DNA of 64,000 nucleotides from Anas platyrhynchos. Its lineage: Eukaryota; Chordata; Aves; Anseriformes; Anatidae. Location of the stretch: positions 2,885,501 to 2,949,500 of the forward strand of contig NC_092612.1 of NCBI RefSeq assembly GCF_047663525.1. Reading direction: 5' to 3'. Within the stretch, counting starts at the first letter, position 1, and each line of letters starts with the position of its first letter. Shown here in pieces: positions 1 to 24,900 of this stretch. The translations under genes were made by a program, and so were the position numbers. The notes beneath the pieces are model-generated. The model did no database searches. It had not been told where the DNA came from and worked only from the letters and a program-made list of their open reading frames with translations.

Positions 1-899
1 CAAGTGGGAACGCTCGCTGCCAGTCCTCACATCCTGAGCGTTTCTTTTCCAGCTCACAGGAGCGTGACAACTTACCCGCCGCCACTTTGCTGGGAAGCAG
101 CAGGTCTGCAGACAGGCGGGGTTATTCGTGGTAACACTCGGAGCCTCCACGTTTCCCCCGGGGACCCTCGCGAAGGCTGGCCTCGATTTAACAAGCCGTC
201 AGCTTCGCTAAAACCCCGCCAGCTGCTGCCAAGTGACCTGCCCCCAGGTTCTGCGGCGCTGCTGAGGAGGTGCGCAGGCCTCGCGCGCCCAAGGAGAAGT
301 GCACCGCAAAGTGTCACCATGGAGATTCAAGATTATTCCACCCACTGCTAGAGATCTCTAAACCACAAACCAAACAAGCGAAGCCTGTGGGTTCTGCAGC
401 GTGATATTCTCAGCCTGCAGTGAAGAGCGGCCTCCCCTGCCTCTCCTGGTGGCTCCGCTGCTCGCACACGGAGCCATCCCACCTCATCCTCTCTGCGGGA
501 GCTCAGCCCCGCGCCCCTCTGACATCAAACTGCTGCAGAGGAAATCTCAGGCTCTGGAGCACAGCAGCACAACCAGAACTTGTCCCAGGGGCTCCATCCT
601 CACTCAATTTACCTGCCCTCAGAGGCCGCAGCAGCGTCCCCGGGCTGCCGCAGCCCCCTGCGTGCTGTCAGTGCCCTGCTCCCACCTGGGGCTCAGGACC
701 CAGGACCCCAGTAACAAAATGCTGGGAAAAATCCACCTTCTGAGCCTGGTTGGCTTCAGCGGGCCCCATCCTGTCCGTACTGCGCCAATTCCTCCCCCCC
801 TGGACCTCTGTGGCTCAGCACCTCCCTCCAGGCAGCTCACAGCAGGTCGCTGTGCTCAGCTCCCGGGCGCGCGCCCTCACGCAGCGAGGAGACGCTCAC
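1..899 (-). other. UBE2Q1: UBE2Q1 intron 4 (5' part of the intron, continues off window)
   Basis: No further UBE2Q1 exon could be found on the minus strand left of the donor at 899-898, so exon 5 and the UBC catalytic fold lie outside the window. The stretch is GC-rich and unremarkable. I see no repeat or RNA gene in it. Confidence 0.7.
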
Positions 900-2763
900 C
901 TCCGGCATCTCTTCGTCTTCCTCTTCAGAGGACACCTCTTCCTGCGTGCTCTGCGAGGACAAAAGGGCAGAGCCCGCTCCGTTAGCTTCCCCTGGCCACG
1001 CTCCCCTGCCTGCCGCGGCGCTTCCGAAGCAGGGATTTACAAATCCCAGAGCCAGGGTAAAAGCAGAGCCGAGCTGAGGACCTTTACGGGCACCTGCAGC
1101 AGAGCAGCTGGGCAGGGATGAAGGGAGGGAAGCAGCGAGAATAAATCAGATGAATAACATCTGAGGTGTCAGGCCAGGGGGGCAGAACCCAGAGCCAGAG
1201 CTGGCCGGGCAGCAGCGCTACCAAGGAGAGGATTCCACCCCAGGGAGGGGAGCAAAAACCCCGCACCCGCAGCCTTTAAAACCAGGCAGGCTTTTTTTTT
1301 TTCCTGTCATCTCAGGAAACCGCGTCCCAGGCTCCTCACCTGTTCTGCCGGCAGAGGCTGGTCCAACATTTCGACATCTGGATGCTGGGGGAGGTTGTAC
1401 AGTTTGCACAGGTCTGAAATTATTCGCTTCAGGTGCTGCAGAAGCTGCCCGGAGAGCAGAGGAGTGTCAGGGCCACACCGAGGCCGCACACGGAGCCGGA
1501 CCTCAGCCACCCTCAGCACCACCACCGCGTCCCCTCCCGAGCAAGCAACGGCCCCCGGAGGGCTCCTTCCAACCCCACCCTGCTCCAGGGGAGCAAAACC
1601 ACCCGGGAGAAGTCGGAGCTGCTCAGCCCCAGCGTCCTAAGCCCCTAAAAGCCCCGGGGGCTCAGCGCAGGCACTGGGGAAGCAGCCGGCCCCTCGTCGC
1701 CCCCCTCCCCACGCAGCCGCCCCCTCACCAGCGTGTTGCCCTTCCTGACTTCCACCAGCCGCTCCAGGATAGCTGCCAGGTTGGGGTCGTCCGACTCCAC
1801 GGACCAGATCGGGGGGACAGCTGGGTACGACTCCTGGGAGCAAGGAGAAAGCGTTGGAGAGACCCCAAACCGCCCCAGACCCACAACCCCGGTCAGCCGG
1901 GGCCCCGTGCCACCCCTCCCCGCGAGCCTGGAGCGAGGGGAGAATTTGGGGGGGAATTTTGGCTGCCCCTTTGGCTCCTGGAGCGTTTGGGGGCTGAGGG
2001 TGATTACCGGGGGCTACCAGGGGTGCTCCAGGCTACCGCAGAGGCCGCTCGCACCGCAAGCTGCGGGACCGACACCGTGGGAGGCTCACAGGTGTGGTGC
2101 CTGAGGGCTGCTCGGGGCAGTGCCGCTGTGCTCCGTGCCCCCGTTCGGCCCCAAGCACCCGGGACAACGGAAAAAGCCCCCGGGGACCCCTGGTTGGTGT
2201 AAATACCGGGAGGCAGCAGCAGGCACCTCCCCGGGGCCCGGCGGCACCCCGAGCCCAAAGCCACCCCCGAGCCCCGGGACACCCCCAGCACGGGCCTGAG
2301 GCACCGGGGGGGGGAGTCCCGGTGCCCGTGAGCCCCCTCCCCGGGGGCAGCAGCCGGAGCAGCTCCGAGGAGCCGCCCGGTAACGGCCGCCCCGGTTCCA
2401 GCGGGGCCGGCAGCGGCCGCCAACGCCCGCAACGGCGCCGGGGCCCTGCCGGGGCCCTGCCGGGGCCGTCCCGGGGCTCACCGTGATGTTGCAGTGGATG
2501 CGGACGGGCCCCGGGGGCGGCCCCCGGGACGCGGAGCCCCCGGCGCGGGCCCCCGGCCCCGGGACGAACTCGCAGCTGATCTCGTCGGGGCAGGCGCTGC
2601 CGATGCGGAACCGCTCGTGGCCCCGGTGGAAGATGGACTCGAGCAGCCGCAGCTCCCGCTTCAGGAGCCGCCCGGCGGGGGCCGCCCCGGCTCCGCTCCG
2701 CCCGGGCCCCCCCCCCGCCGCCGCCTGCGACCCCGCCGCCTCCTCCGCCCCCGCCCGCTGCAT
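900..2763 (-). CDS. UBE2Q1: Ubiquitin-conjugating enzyme E2 Q1, 5' part (exons 1-4)
   Basis: E2 ubiquitin-conjugating enzyme of the Q family. Coding exons on the minus strand are 2482-2763 (94 aa), 1729-1833 (35 aa), 1340-1444 (35 aa) and 900-950 (17 aa). All junctions are phase 0 with GT/AG borders. The start ATG is at 2763-2761, followed by a low-complexity Gly/Ala stretch. The N-terminal RWD-like region is recognisable from [19 protein letters not shown] (about residues 36-54), then [13 protein letters not shown] in exon 2 and [19 protein letters not shown] in exon 3. Exon 4 is a short acidic segment ending EDEEMPE. These blocks match the human UBE2Q1 N-terminus as known. The catalytic UBC domain (about 240 further residues) lies beyond the left edge. 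Head-to-head neighbour of CHRNB2, with 655 bp between the two start codons. Confidence 0.93.
2482..2763 (-). CDS. UBE2Q1: UBE2Q1 exon 1 (start codon and RWD region)
   Basis: The exon opens with [11 protein letters not shown] and ends IHCNIT at a GTGAGC donor (2481-2480). It is strongly GC-rich and lies in the CpG island. The 5'-UTR end cannot be placed from sequence alone. Confidence 0.9.
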
Positions 2764-3325
2764 CTTCCCATGGAGGGACCCGAGGGACCCGCTCCGCCGC
2801 CACCGGCCCCGGGCCCCGCCGCCGCCGCCGCCGCAGCCCCCGGAGCCGGCCCAAGATGGCGGCGGGACGGCCCCGCTCGCCGGAAGTGACCCCTCCCGCC
2901 GCCGCGGGAAGGGGCGGGGCGAGGAGCCGGAAGCGCGAGCGGCGCCGGGCGGGGCGGGCGGCACCAAACCGGAAGTGACGCGGGGAGGAGGCGGGGACCG
3001 GGAGGGGGCGGGGCGGGGCGGGGGGGGCGAGGCCCCGCCCGGTGCGGGGGAGGTCACGTGGTCCCCGGGAAAGGGGGCGGGGCTTGAGGAGGGGGCGGGG
3101 CCTGAGGTCCCGGTTGGGGGGGGGGGCCCGGTTCGGGGAGGGGCTCGGGGAGGGGGGTCCCGGTTGGGGGGGTCCCGGTTGGGGGGGTCCGGCCCGGCCC
3201 CCCCCCGCCGCTGTCTCCGCCCCCCCCCGGTGTTCCCGGCGGAGCGGCGCGGGGCGGCCCCGGCCGAGCTCCCGGCACCGCCTCCCGCCCGGGGCCGCCC
3301 CGCCCGGGCCGCCGCCGCCGCCGGC

Positions 3326-3346
3326 TCCAGCACCGCGGAGAGCGCG
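3326..3346 (+). promoter_or_regulatory. CHRNB2: RE1/NRSE-like REST site A
   Basis: Matches the REST/NRSF consensus at about 17 of 21 positions, with both half-sites present: left CCAGCACC and right GGAGAGCGC at canonical spacing. It lies about 75 bp upstream of the CHRNB2 ATG. The mammalian CHRNB2 gene is known to carry a functional NRSE near its start site. Confidence 0.65.
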
Positions 3347-3347
3347 G

Positions 3348-3368
3348 GGCAGCACCGGGGACAGCGCC
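3348..3368 (+). promoter_or_regulatory. CHRNB2: RE1/NRSE-like REST site B
   Basis: A second site matching the consensus at about 17 of 21 positions: left half CAGCACC, right half GGACAGCGCC (exact). It starts 22 bp after site A, in the same orientation. Its right half is better than that of site A and its first two bases are worse. Confidence 0.6.
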
Positions 3369-3418
3369 CGGGCACCGGCACCGGCAGCGGGGTACCGGGA
3401 GCGGCACCGGCAGCCCCC

Positions 3419-7294
<3,876 letters not shown>

Positions 7295-7438
7295 TGCCGG
7301 GGGCCGCCCACCCTCCCCGCCAGCCCCTAAGTGCCGGGGGCAGCGGGGGACTGTGGGCTCACTGCCCGTGCCCCCCAGCGGAGCCAGGTGGGCAGGTCCT
7401 GGGGCTGGGCGCTGGGCTCCAGGCAGCCACTGCAAACC

Positions 7439-7444
7439 AATAAA
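7439..7444 (+). terminator. CHRNB2: CHRNB2 poly(A) signal AATAAA
   Basis: First canonical AATAAA on the plus strand after the stop, about 145 bp downstream, followed by a T-rich stretch (TTTGTTTTACTTTCATTT). Confidence 0.75.
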
Positions 7445-7464
7445 TACTCACACAGGAGGGAACT

Positions 7465-7960
7465 GCTTTGTTTTACTTTCATTTCATCCCACACCGCTTC
7501 CCAGAGGTGCTGGCACAGGGCAGGGGAGGGAACAGGTTGCGGGCAGGGAGCCCCCCACAAGGTAAGAGGCTGGGGGGGTGATGAGCTGGAAGAAGAAAAC
7601 CAAAATTGCCAAGGGTTGGAGCATGGTGGTGGGAAAACAGCTCCTGGGGAAGCGTCTGACTCCTTCCCACATCCCCATTTTAGCACTGGGGGCTCCCAGC
7701 ACCTCCCCTGGTGATGCCCAAACCAGGGTGAGGGGCCCGAGCCCTGCATCCCTCGGGGCTTCGCTGGTGCAGCAGCACCAGGAGGAGGCTGAGGCTGCTC
7801 CAGCTCCCCGCGGTGAGCGCACTGGCAGCAGGACGCTATTTTTAGGTCTGACCTGGAGGCATGGACAGGGCAGTGAGTGCGGCAGGCAGTGGTGCCACCA
7901 TCCACTGCAAAAACCCAGGCTCAGCCCACTGAAACCACGAGCAGCCCTGGGATGAGCTGC
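7465..7960. other. CHRNB2/ADAR convergent intergenic gap
   Basis: About 500 bp lie between the predicted 3' ends of CHRNB2 (plus) and ADAR (minus). The sequence is unique, with no repeat or coding evidence. Confidence 0.55.
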
Positions 7961-7968
7961 AGTCGTGA

Positions 7969-9194
7969 TTTATTTTCATTTTATTGTAAATTGGGCAGTT
8001 TGAGGCCGAGGGTCGCAGCATGGGGACAGCAGCCCCAGCTGGTCCTGCTGCAGCAGCGCTTCCCACGCTGGCACTTGCAGGCAGGAATTGGCCTCTTGGG
8101 GGAACATTTTAAATTGAGTGTTTTCTATAAATACCACTTATCCTCTGTGCAGCCAGGGAGCAAGGAGCAGTGACCAGCAGCGGGTTGCTCTGGGGGAAGC
8201 CACACCCCAGAAAGGATTTAAAACCCAGACATTGCACCCAGCCAGAGAAACCCCAGGCTGCTGGAGTCGGTGCTCTCCAACCCCCTCCTCTCAAAGTGCT
8301 CCATGGTGTGTACAGGGCAAGAGCCCCTCTTAACGCAGCAGGCTGGGGGTTTGTCATGCTTTGCCTCACATTTGGGGCACAGTTCTGGGTGAGCACAGGC
8401 CAGGACAGAGGGAGCAGCGACCCACATGACCTCATGAGCGCCCAAGGTGGGGAGAAGCCCCCCCATTCCCCAGCCACAGGACCCAGAGCTGCCAGCAGGG
8501 TAACAGAGGGGGCATGCAGACTGGAAGGGGGCCCAGCCCCAAAACCTCTTGGTTAAAACTCAGAACTGCCTGAGTTTTGTGCAGAAAATTCCTTATCTCA
8601 TAGCCCCTTTCCCCTCCCAAAAAGCCCTCAGCTCTACCACCCAGGGATCCTTTTTCAACCTGCAGCAATTCACACAGCCGTGGAACAGAACCAGTTAACA
8701 ATACAGAAAATTTATTAAACAGGGAATGTAACGCTGGCCGCCTTGCAGAGATTAGTCTGTGTCCCAGCCCAGACGGGCTGCCAGTCACCATCCAGACAGA
8801 ACAAGAGACATGAAACCAGCCAGCTTTCTCAAAAGAGAGAATTTGCCTCAAAACCTGCCAGAGGGAGCTGCAGAGCACAGTGCAGTGTTTCAGGTTTGCA
8901 GTCCAAGAATCCCTCTGGTTTCTTGTGCCTTCTTTTAAAAAAGAGAAGATGCGAACATAAAGCAAAGAGACTGAGCCTGCCCTAGATTAAAAAAAAATAC
9001 AACAAATTCCATGCATGTTTTAAAAGAGAAAGGGCAGGGTCTCAGAGCAACAGGAGCAGAGAGAAGGCAGCCAGGCCTACAGGGGAAACTGCTGCATCCT
9101 ACCGACTCCATTTCAAAAAGGTAGTGGTGAAAGATGGACGCGTACACCCATGCTCCCACCTGCGCGCTCAGCCACACACCCACAGGGAATCTCA
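7969..9194 (-). other. ADAR: ADAR 3'-UTR with poly(A) signals
   Basis: About 1.2 kb follows the ADAR stop. Minus-strand AATAAA signals (TTTATT on plus) are at 7969-7974, 7980-7985 and 8711-8716, which suggests a short and a long 3'-UTR. Assigning the UTR to these is inference. Confidence 0.6.
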
Positions 9195-19327
<10,133 letters not shown>

Positions 19328-20604
19328 CTGCCAGGAGGGGGAAAAACAGGACTTCAAAACCCAGTTACACAATTACAGGCTTCCAGAAACTCAGTCTGAA
19401 CAGCCTCCCTACTACCGAGACATCTGAGGCATCTTTGCCTTGCCAAACCTTCCTCTTTCCACAGAGTTTAAATTATTCATGTAAGTACAAATGTCAAATT
19501 CTGTCCGCCCAGCACAAAATCCAGCAGTTGGGAATCACAGGTGAAGATACCCACGAGAAAACAGCTTAAAAAAAAAGAGTGACCCTCTCTTCTTTTGGGG
19601 CTGAATTTCAAGCTGGCTGCACGGAGGCTGTTTGTGTTCTGGCAATGCCTTCTGTCACCAGGCGCCTCCAAAACACAAGCAGCTTTCACTTGGCTGCCCT
19701 CCGGGAGGCGAGAATCGCAGCTCTGGTTTGCAGAGAAACAGCGGCACGAGGAGGTGAAGCAGCTCGCACAGGACAGAGCAGAGCCGCAGCGGGCTCAGAG
19801 CAGTTTTTAGACTCGTGGCCTGAAGTCTGACACCCTAAATGTACTTTCCTTCCTGGACGTGACCTACAGAGGTAAAGCATCACACTGCACGAGGAGTAAA
19901 GTGATAACATACAGAGAAATTGGATAGGTGCGGGCTTCCTAACGGTATGAAAGGTATTTTGGGACTGCGGCCCCAATTTCACTCGCATCTCTGACAGCTG
20001 GGCCATCCCCCTGTGCTACAGGGCATAGGTCTCAGCTTTTTACATGCTTTTTAAAGAAAAGAAACCAAGCACGGGATAAAACCTAGCCCTTCCAGCGCTG
20101 CTGCTTGTGAACCGAGCGGGTAAAAACATGCAACTGATACCCTCCTACCTCCTCGGTGACACCCAGGTCACCTGTCCTCCCCTGTGTGGCTCAGGTTTTT
20201 TTTGGAAAACTGACTTGGTGAAGGAAGTTCCCTTCCTTCGTACAAGGAAGGAAGTTTCCTCTCCTTCGTGAGAGTTTTGCAGCCACGTGGGGCAAGCTTT
20301 GATGGGCGAGGTGTAGGAGCTGGCAGTTACAGTGACAGGGAGAGAAGGAGGTGGGCTGCATGCGGGGTAACTCGTTCCTAAAGTCACTTAAATGGCAGAA
20401 TAACAGCAAAACGCACAGAACCAAGTACGGCTCAAGGTCACCGGGGGCTTCACTCTTTAAACAAGTGGGTTAACAACCCCTGCCTGCACCCAGCCACCAC
20501 CCCGGGAACACCGCGGGCTCCACGGGAGGTGAGCCCTGAGCTCAGGGCAGGGCTGGCAGAAGGACGAGGGGGCTGGGGACTCACCCCCAGGCTGATGCTC
20601 TTAC
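19328..20604 (-). other. ADAR: ADAR intron 1
   Basis: 1.3 kb between the tentative exon 2 acceptor and a strong donor (GAG then GTAAGA) at 20604. Contains GAAGTTTCCTCTCC at 20251-20264, only loosely like an interferon-stimulated response element. No clear interferon-inducible leader exon for p150 was recognised. Confidence 0.5.
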
Positions 20605-21600
20605 CTCGCTCCTGGCCATCAGCTCCCGCATGCACCAGGCCCAACCGGGCAGAGCGCAGGCAGCACCGGGCCCCACCGGGCACCCCCGCAAGATGGCCGC
20701 GAGCTCCCTTTCGGTTTCGGTTCCCGAACCCTCCCCGCCCCAACGGGGGCGGGCAGTGCCCAGGCTTGGCCCCGTGCCCGGGACAGCGGCGGGGAAGGGA
20801 CGGAGGGGAGGGGGAGGGGGAGGCGCAGGCAGGGCCCGGGGCTGGGCAGCGCTCGGGGAGCGGCTCCCGGCGGGAGCCTCGGCCCGGCCGCCAGCACCGG
20901 GGCTCTCCCGGTGGTACCGGGGGCTGCGGGACCCCCGGCCCCTCACGGCCGCCGCTCCGCGGGGCGGCTCCCCTGGGAACTCCGCACCGGGGACGGCTCC
21001 GGGCCCACCGCCTGCGGTCTCCGGGACACCGGGAGGGGAACGGGGGGGGAGCCCCGGGCCGCCCCGGGCCGCACCGGGCAGCTCACGGGGCAGCACGGCC
21101 CGGCTCCCCGAGCCCCCCCCGCCCGCCCCGGGACTCCCGGTGCCGAGCCCGCCCCCCCCCACCCCCCTTCCCTCCCCCCCTCCGCCGCCCCCTTACCCCC
21201 TCCGCCGCCGTCGGCGCCGCGGCGGGCGCACAGTGATGACGCCACCAGGCCCCGGCTGCGCCTGCGCGGAGCGCCGCGAGGCCGCGCGGCCGCCATCTTC
21301 CTTCAGGGCACAGAGCTTCAGGGCCTGTTTGCAGGCCGGGCAACGCATCGCCGCGGCGTGCCCGAGGCCTGGGCGCGACACCCGGCTCACGCCACGGGTG
21401 GGGGGGATGCTACGGGGGTACCTCAGGGCGGGGGGCGGCGGCGGAGGCTCCGGTTTTATCCCGGGGGGCGGCGGGAGCGGCCGCCTCAGGCCTGGGCCCG
21501 CACGTGCCCGGCACGGCGCATGCGCCGCGGCCCCGCCGCTGGGCCGCGCATGCGCACTGCGCACGGGCCGCGTGCCCGGGGGGGGGGGGGCGAGCCCGGA
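20605..21600 (-). promoter_or_regulatory. ADAR: ADAR CpG-island promoter and candidate leader exon
   Basis: GC-dense block. A consensus donor on minus at 20604-20603 suggests a leader exon ending at 20605. Motifs: AAGATGGCCGC at 20690-20700 and CGCCATCTTCC at 21291-21301 (YY1 type), GATGACGCC at 21236-21244 (CRE/ATF-like), and two GCGCATGCGC palindromes (NRF1) at 21516-21525 and 21546-21555. Start sites are not determinable; the island could also fire on the plus strand. Confidence 0.6.
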
Positions 21601-21708
21601 GGGGGCTCCCCGACCCCCCCCCAAATCCTGCAGCCCCCCCGGGCTCCCCCCTCCCCAAAACAGTGACGTTTGGGGACGCTTTTGTGAAGCTTTGGTTCAG
21701 GGTTGTTT

Positions 21709-21966
21709 AGGTTGCTTTTCTTGTTTTTTCTTTTTTCTTTTTTTTTCCTTTTTTTCTTTTTTTTTTTTCTTTTTTTTTTTCAGATGATTCTGGGATTTTT
21801 TTTTATTTTTTTTATTTTTTATTTTTTCTTTTCTGGCAGATTTGGGGGTTTGTGTTCCCCAGGCCGATTTCTGCACTTTATATTTTTTATTTATTTATTT
21901 TTTTCTGTAACAGGGATGCTCATTTTCTTAAATAAAATAAAAATAAAAATAAATAAAAAAAAAGGC
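21709..21966. repeat. T-rich tract followed by A-rich tract
   Basis: About 80 bp of TTTTTC-type sequence, then TTTTATTT-type sequence to 21905, and after a short unique spacer an AAATAAAAATAAA run (21930-21963). The T- and A-rich arms are self-complementary. Confidence 0.8.
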
Positions 21967-21969
21967 CCC

Positions 21970-24900
21970 TCCTCAGTCAGCTGAAATTTTCACCTCTTGA
22001 TTCCTGGCAGGATTTGGGAGTGCAGAAAACCCTGGGATGATGCTCAGACCCCGGGGTCCGGCGCTCCCAGCCCAGCCAGGCAGCGTTTCGTTTCTCACCC
22101 ACTCATGAGCAGCGTGAATGACTGCGGTGTGCAGAGCACAAACCATCAAATCCTCAATCTGTTCCCTTTTTTTTTTTCCCCGTTAATTGCCTGTGATCGC
22201 TCTGAAGCTTTCACCCAGCCTCAGTGCATCTGATTCATCCCTGCAGCTCCCGAGGCCCCGCAGGAGGGTTACGGGGCTGCTCCCCGCGGTGTCGGTGTGA
22301 TTTACCCTGCCCGTGAAATCAATAACCCACAGCACGAGTTCTGGAGCCATACATCCTCCTGAACTGCATCGCCCCAAACGCGACAGCCAGCCGCTTAATC
22401 GATACGAGTTCATTCTCCGTTCTCCTCGTTTGTGGAAAATTGGGCAGCCTCCAAGCTGGTTTCCATAGGAACGTGATTTGAGACCGTGCGAGCCGAGCTG
22501 CCGGAGGCCCGGTGTTAGCGCAGCGGCGTTCTCAGCTTCGTGCTGCCAGAAGCTCCCGGGGCCCCCCCGGATCGCAGCCGCCCAACGCTGGGCTCCTGCT
22601 CGCTGGAAATGGGCTCGGGGAGTTCATTTGTGCTGGAGATAAGGCGCCGATAACTGCTTCATGTGCTGCTGCGGCCCAGGCGGAGGCTGCTGCCTGCAGG
22701 CTGCTGCCTCCAGCCCGTGCTGGGGGCTCAGGAGGGTCCCTCTGCCCCCCCAGCAGCACCCGACACAAGAGCTGCCGGGGCTCGTCCTGCCCCACGCCCC
22801 GTGGGGGCTCCCCCAGGCCCCACAGGAGGCTTCCCGGAGCCGCGGTCCCCGCGCGATGGCAGCATTTGCTAAGGCACTAACAGGCCGGAGACGCCTCAGG
22901 TGCCTGCTTTGTTTTGCCTCCCTCTTCTGAAATGAAATGAGATGAAATAAATTGTAGCACAGCTCCCCCGCCCGACTCCCTGTTCAAATGCCAGCTCTTG
23001 GATACGGCTATTGTTCCGCCAAGCTTCATTTTAAAGCTGCTTTATTAGCCGCTCTGAAATATCGCTGCCTCGCTGTTGAAGTCAGCCTGTTCCTACCAGG
23101 GAGATAAAAGCCGATGGCTTGATTGCAGAGGGGACATTTTGTTGCTCTCCTAAATCAGATGGCTGCATTGTTTAATTGAACGTGGCCCTGGGAGCGCTGC
23201 TGTGTTATCGGGCTGGCTGCTGCCTGCCCCCCTCCACCCCAGGAGCAAATTCTGCTCTCGTGCTGCCGATCCGAGGGGTGCAGTCAGGTGCTGGCCTTCT
23301 CGCAGGAGCCCCCATTAAGCCCTCTGGGCTCCTCGCACAAGGAATTGGGCTGATTCAGCCCCTCCGTTCTCCAAACCAGGCAGCGTTGCTCTTCACACCC
23401 TGGGTGCAGATGCAAAGCTGGGAGCTGGCATGGAAAAACTGCAGCTCCTGTGCCTTCAGTTCCCATGCAAAGTATTTTTTTTTTTTCCCCACAGATAATT
23501 TGTTTGTAGCTAAAACCACAGTGCAGGTAACGTGATGGGTTCATCCGGGAGTGTTTTTGTGGTGGTGTGCTTTTTATACAAGCGTCTAGCAATTAATCAG
23601 CCCGAAGAAGAATTACCCCGAGCTTGTTACAGCATCACAGGACAGCACCGAGCTCTGCGTGGACCAGCTGGCGCTCACCATCAGACAGATGCACAGACAC
23701 CTGCTCATCCAGAGGGAGGTTGTGCTCACACCTCCAGCCCTCAGCCTCGTTTTTCTCAAACATGGGACAATCTGACCCATCCTGAGCCTGGGGCACAGGG
23801 GAAGGTGCTGAGTTGCCATTTTTTTGCTTTGCTTCAGCCCCTCTGAGCCTGCTCCTGCTCCCTCGGGGCTGTTTCCCAGCTGGCGAAGCAGCAGGGCTAC
23901 GCGGAGCATCGCGCAAGCTTTTTCTTCTAAGGCTCCTTGCCGTTCAGCAAAGGCGTGAACCTGAGCTTTGATAAACCCCGGCAGCTGCCATGTCTGCTCT
24001 CCAGAGATGTCAGCAGCAATTACTCATCTCCAGAGCTCCCGGTGCGGAGGGGAAGGGGGGGACTCTGCCGCTTCTCCCATCCACACACTGCCGGTCCTGC
24101 TCCGGGGACGGGACAGCACGCTCCTGCGGCCAACATCCTCGGCCCCGGGGTGGGAAGCGTGGCGTGGGAAGGCAGCTGTGGATGGCACAGATGCGGCAGT
24201 GCAAGGAGCCGCAGCAGTGACTCCCAGCGCAGCTGCAGCAGCGAGGAGCTCAGGTTTGTGCCGGCTCTTACAAAAGGCAGGGCGTTGCTTGGAAAACAGG
24301 CAGGAGACGGAGCACGGCACCGCTGCCGGCTGATCCTCGCGTGGCTGGGGATGCCACGTGAGCACAGCCTTCGCCTTTAGCTCCTGGATGATCACAGCCT
24401 TATCTGCCGTGGGTTCACGGCCATCACACTGTCCACTTGGCAACTTTACCCTGCGGTGTTCTTCAGCCTCGCACCACGGTTGCCAGGGGCTCATTTGGCT
24501 CGGGGACAGGTTGTTCCGCCGCTGCCACCGCGACCAAGCGCTCTCTGGCCTTTTGCTGCCTTCAGACACTGGCGTTCTTGGTGTGGCTCACGCTGCTCCA
24601 GCCTGGTCATCTCCTCCTTATCAAGCTGTCATCCCTCGGGTGGTGGCTGAAGCACCACAGGGTGTGGGATGGGTGCCCAGCACCTCTCACAGAGATTTCT
24701 TGGAGGGGGATCAGCATGAAGGGGACCCCATGGCCACTGAGAGTTGATGCAGCAGCTCCCAGAGAGTGAATCAGTTACATTAATGAACACTTCCAAATGC
24801 CAGATTCCGAGCAGCTCCCTAATATATGGCATTAATATTCTCCTCTGTAACCTTTACGTTGCCATCCAGTCCAGTTCCCTTTTGCCCTTTGCTGCTCCCT

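Larger units (their letters stand above)
2764..3418. promoter_or_regulatory. UBE2Q1/CHRNB2 divergent CpG-island promoter
   Basis: A 655-bp stretch, very rich in G, C and CpG, separates the UBE2Q1 ATG (minus) from the CHRNB2 ATG (plus). Visible motifs are CCGGAAGTGAC at 2880-2890 and CCGGAAGTGACG at 2969-2980 (ETS/GABP type, the second with a CRE-like tail), AAGATGGCGGC at 2853-2863 (YY1 type, typical near housekeeping start sites), GTCACGTG at 3053-3060 (USF/E-box) and many GGGGCGGGG Sp1-type boxes. The ETS/YY1 end is nearer UBE2Q1. The CHRNB2 end carries RE1-like sites. Transcription start sites are not determinable here. Confidence 0.75.

Noticed and set aside
20251-20264. Interferon-stimulated response element for ADAR p150
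   Set aside because: AGTTTCCTCTCCTT deviates from the ISRE core in its second half; too weak to call.
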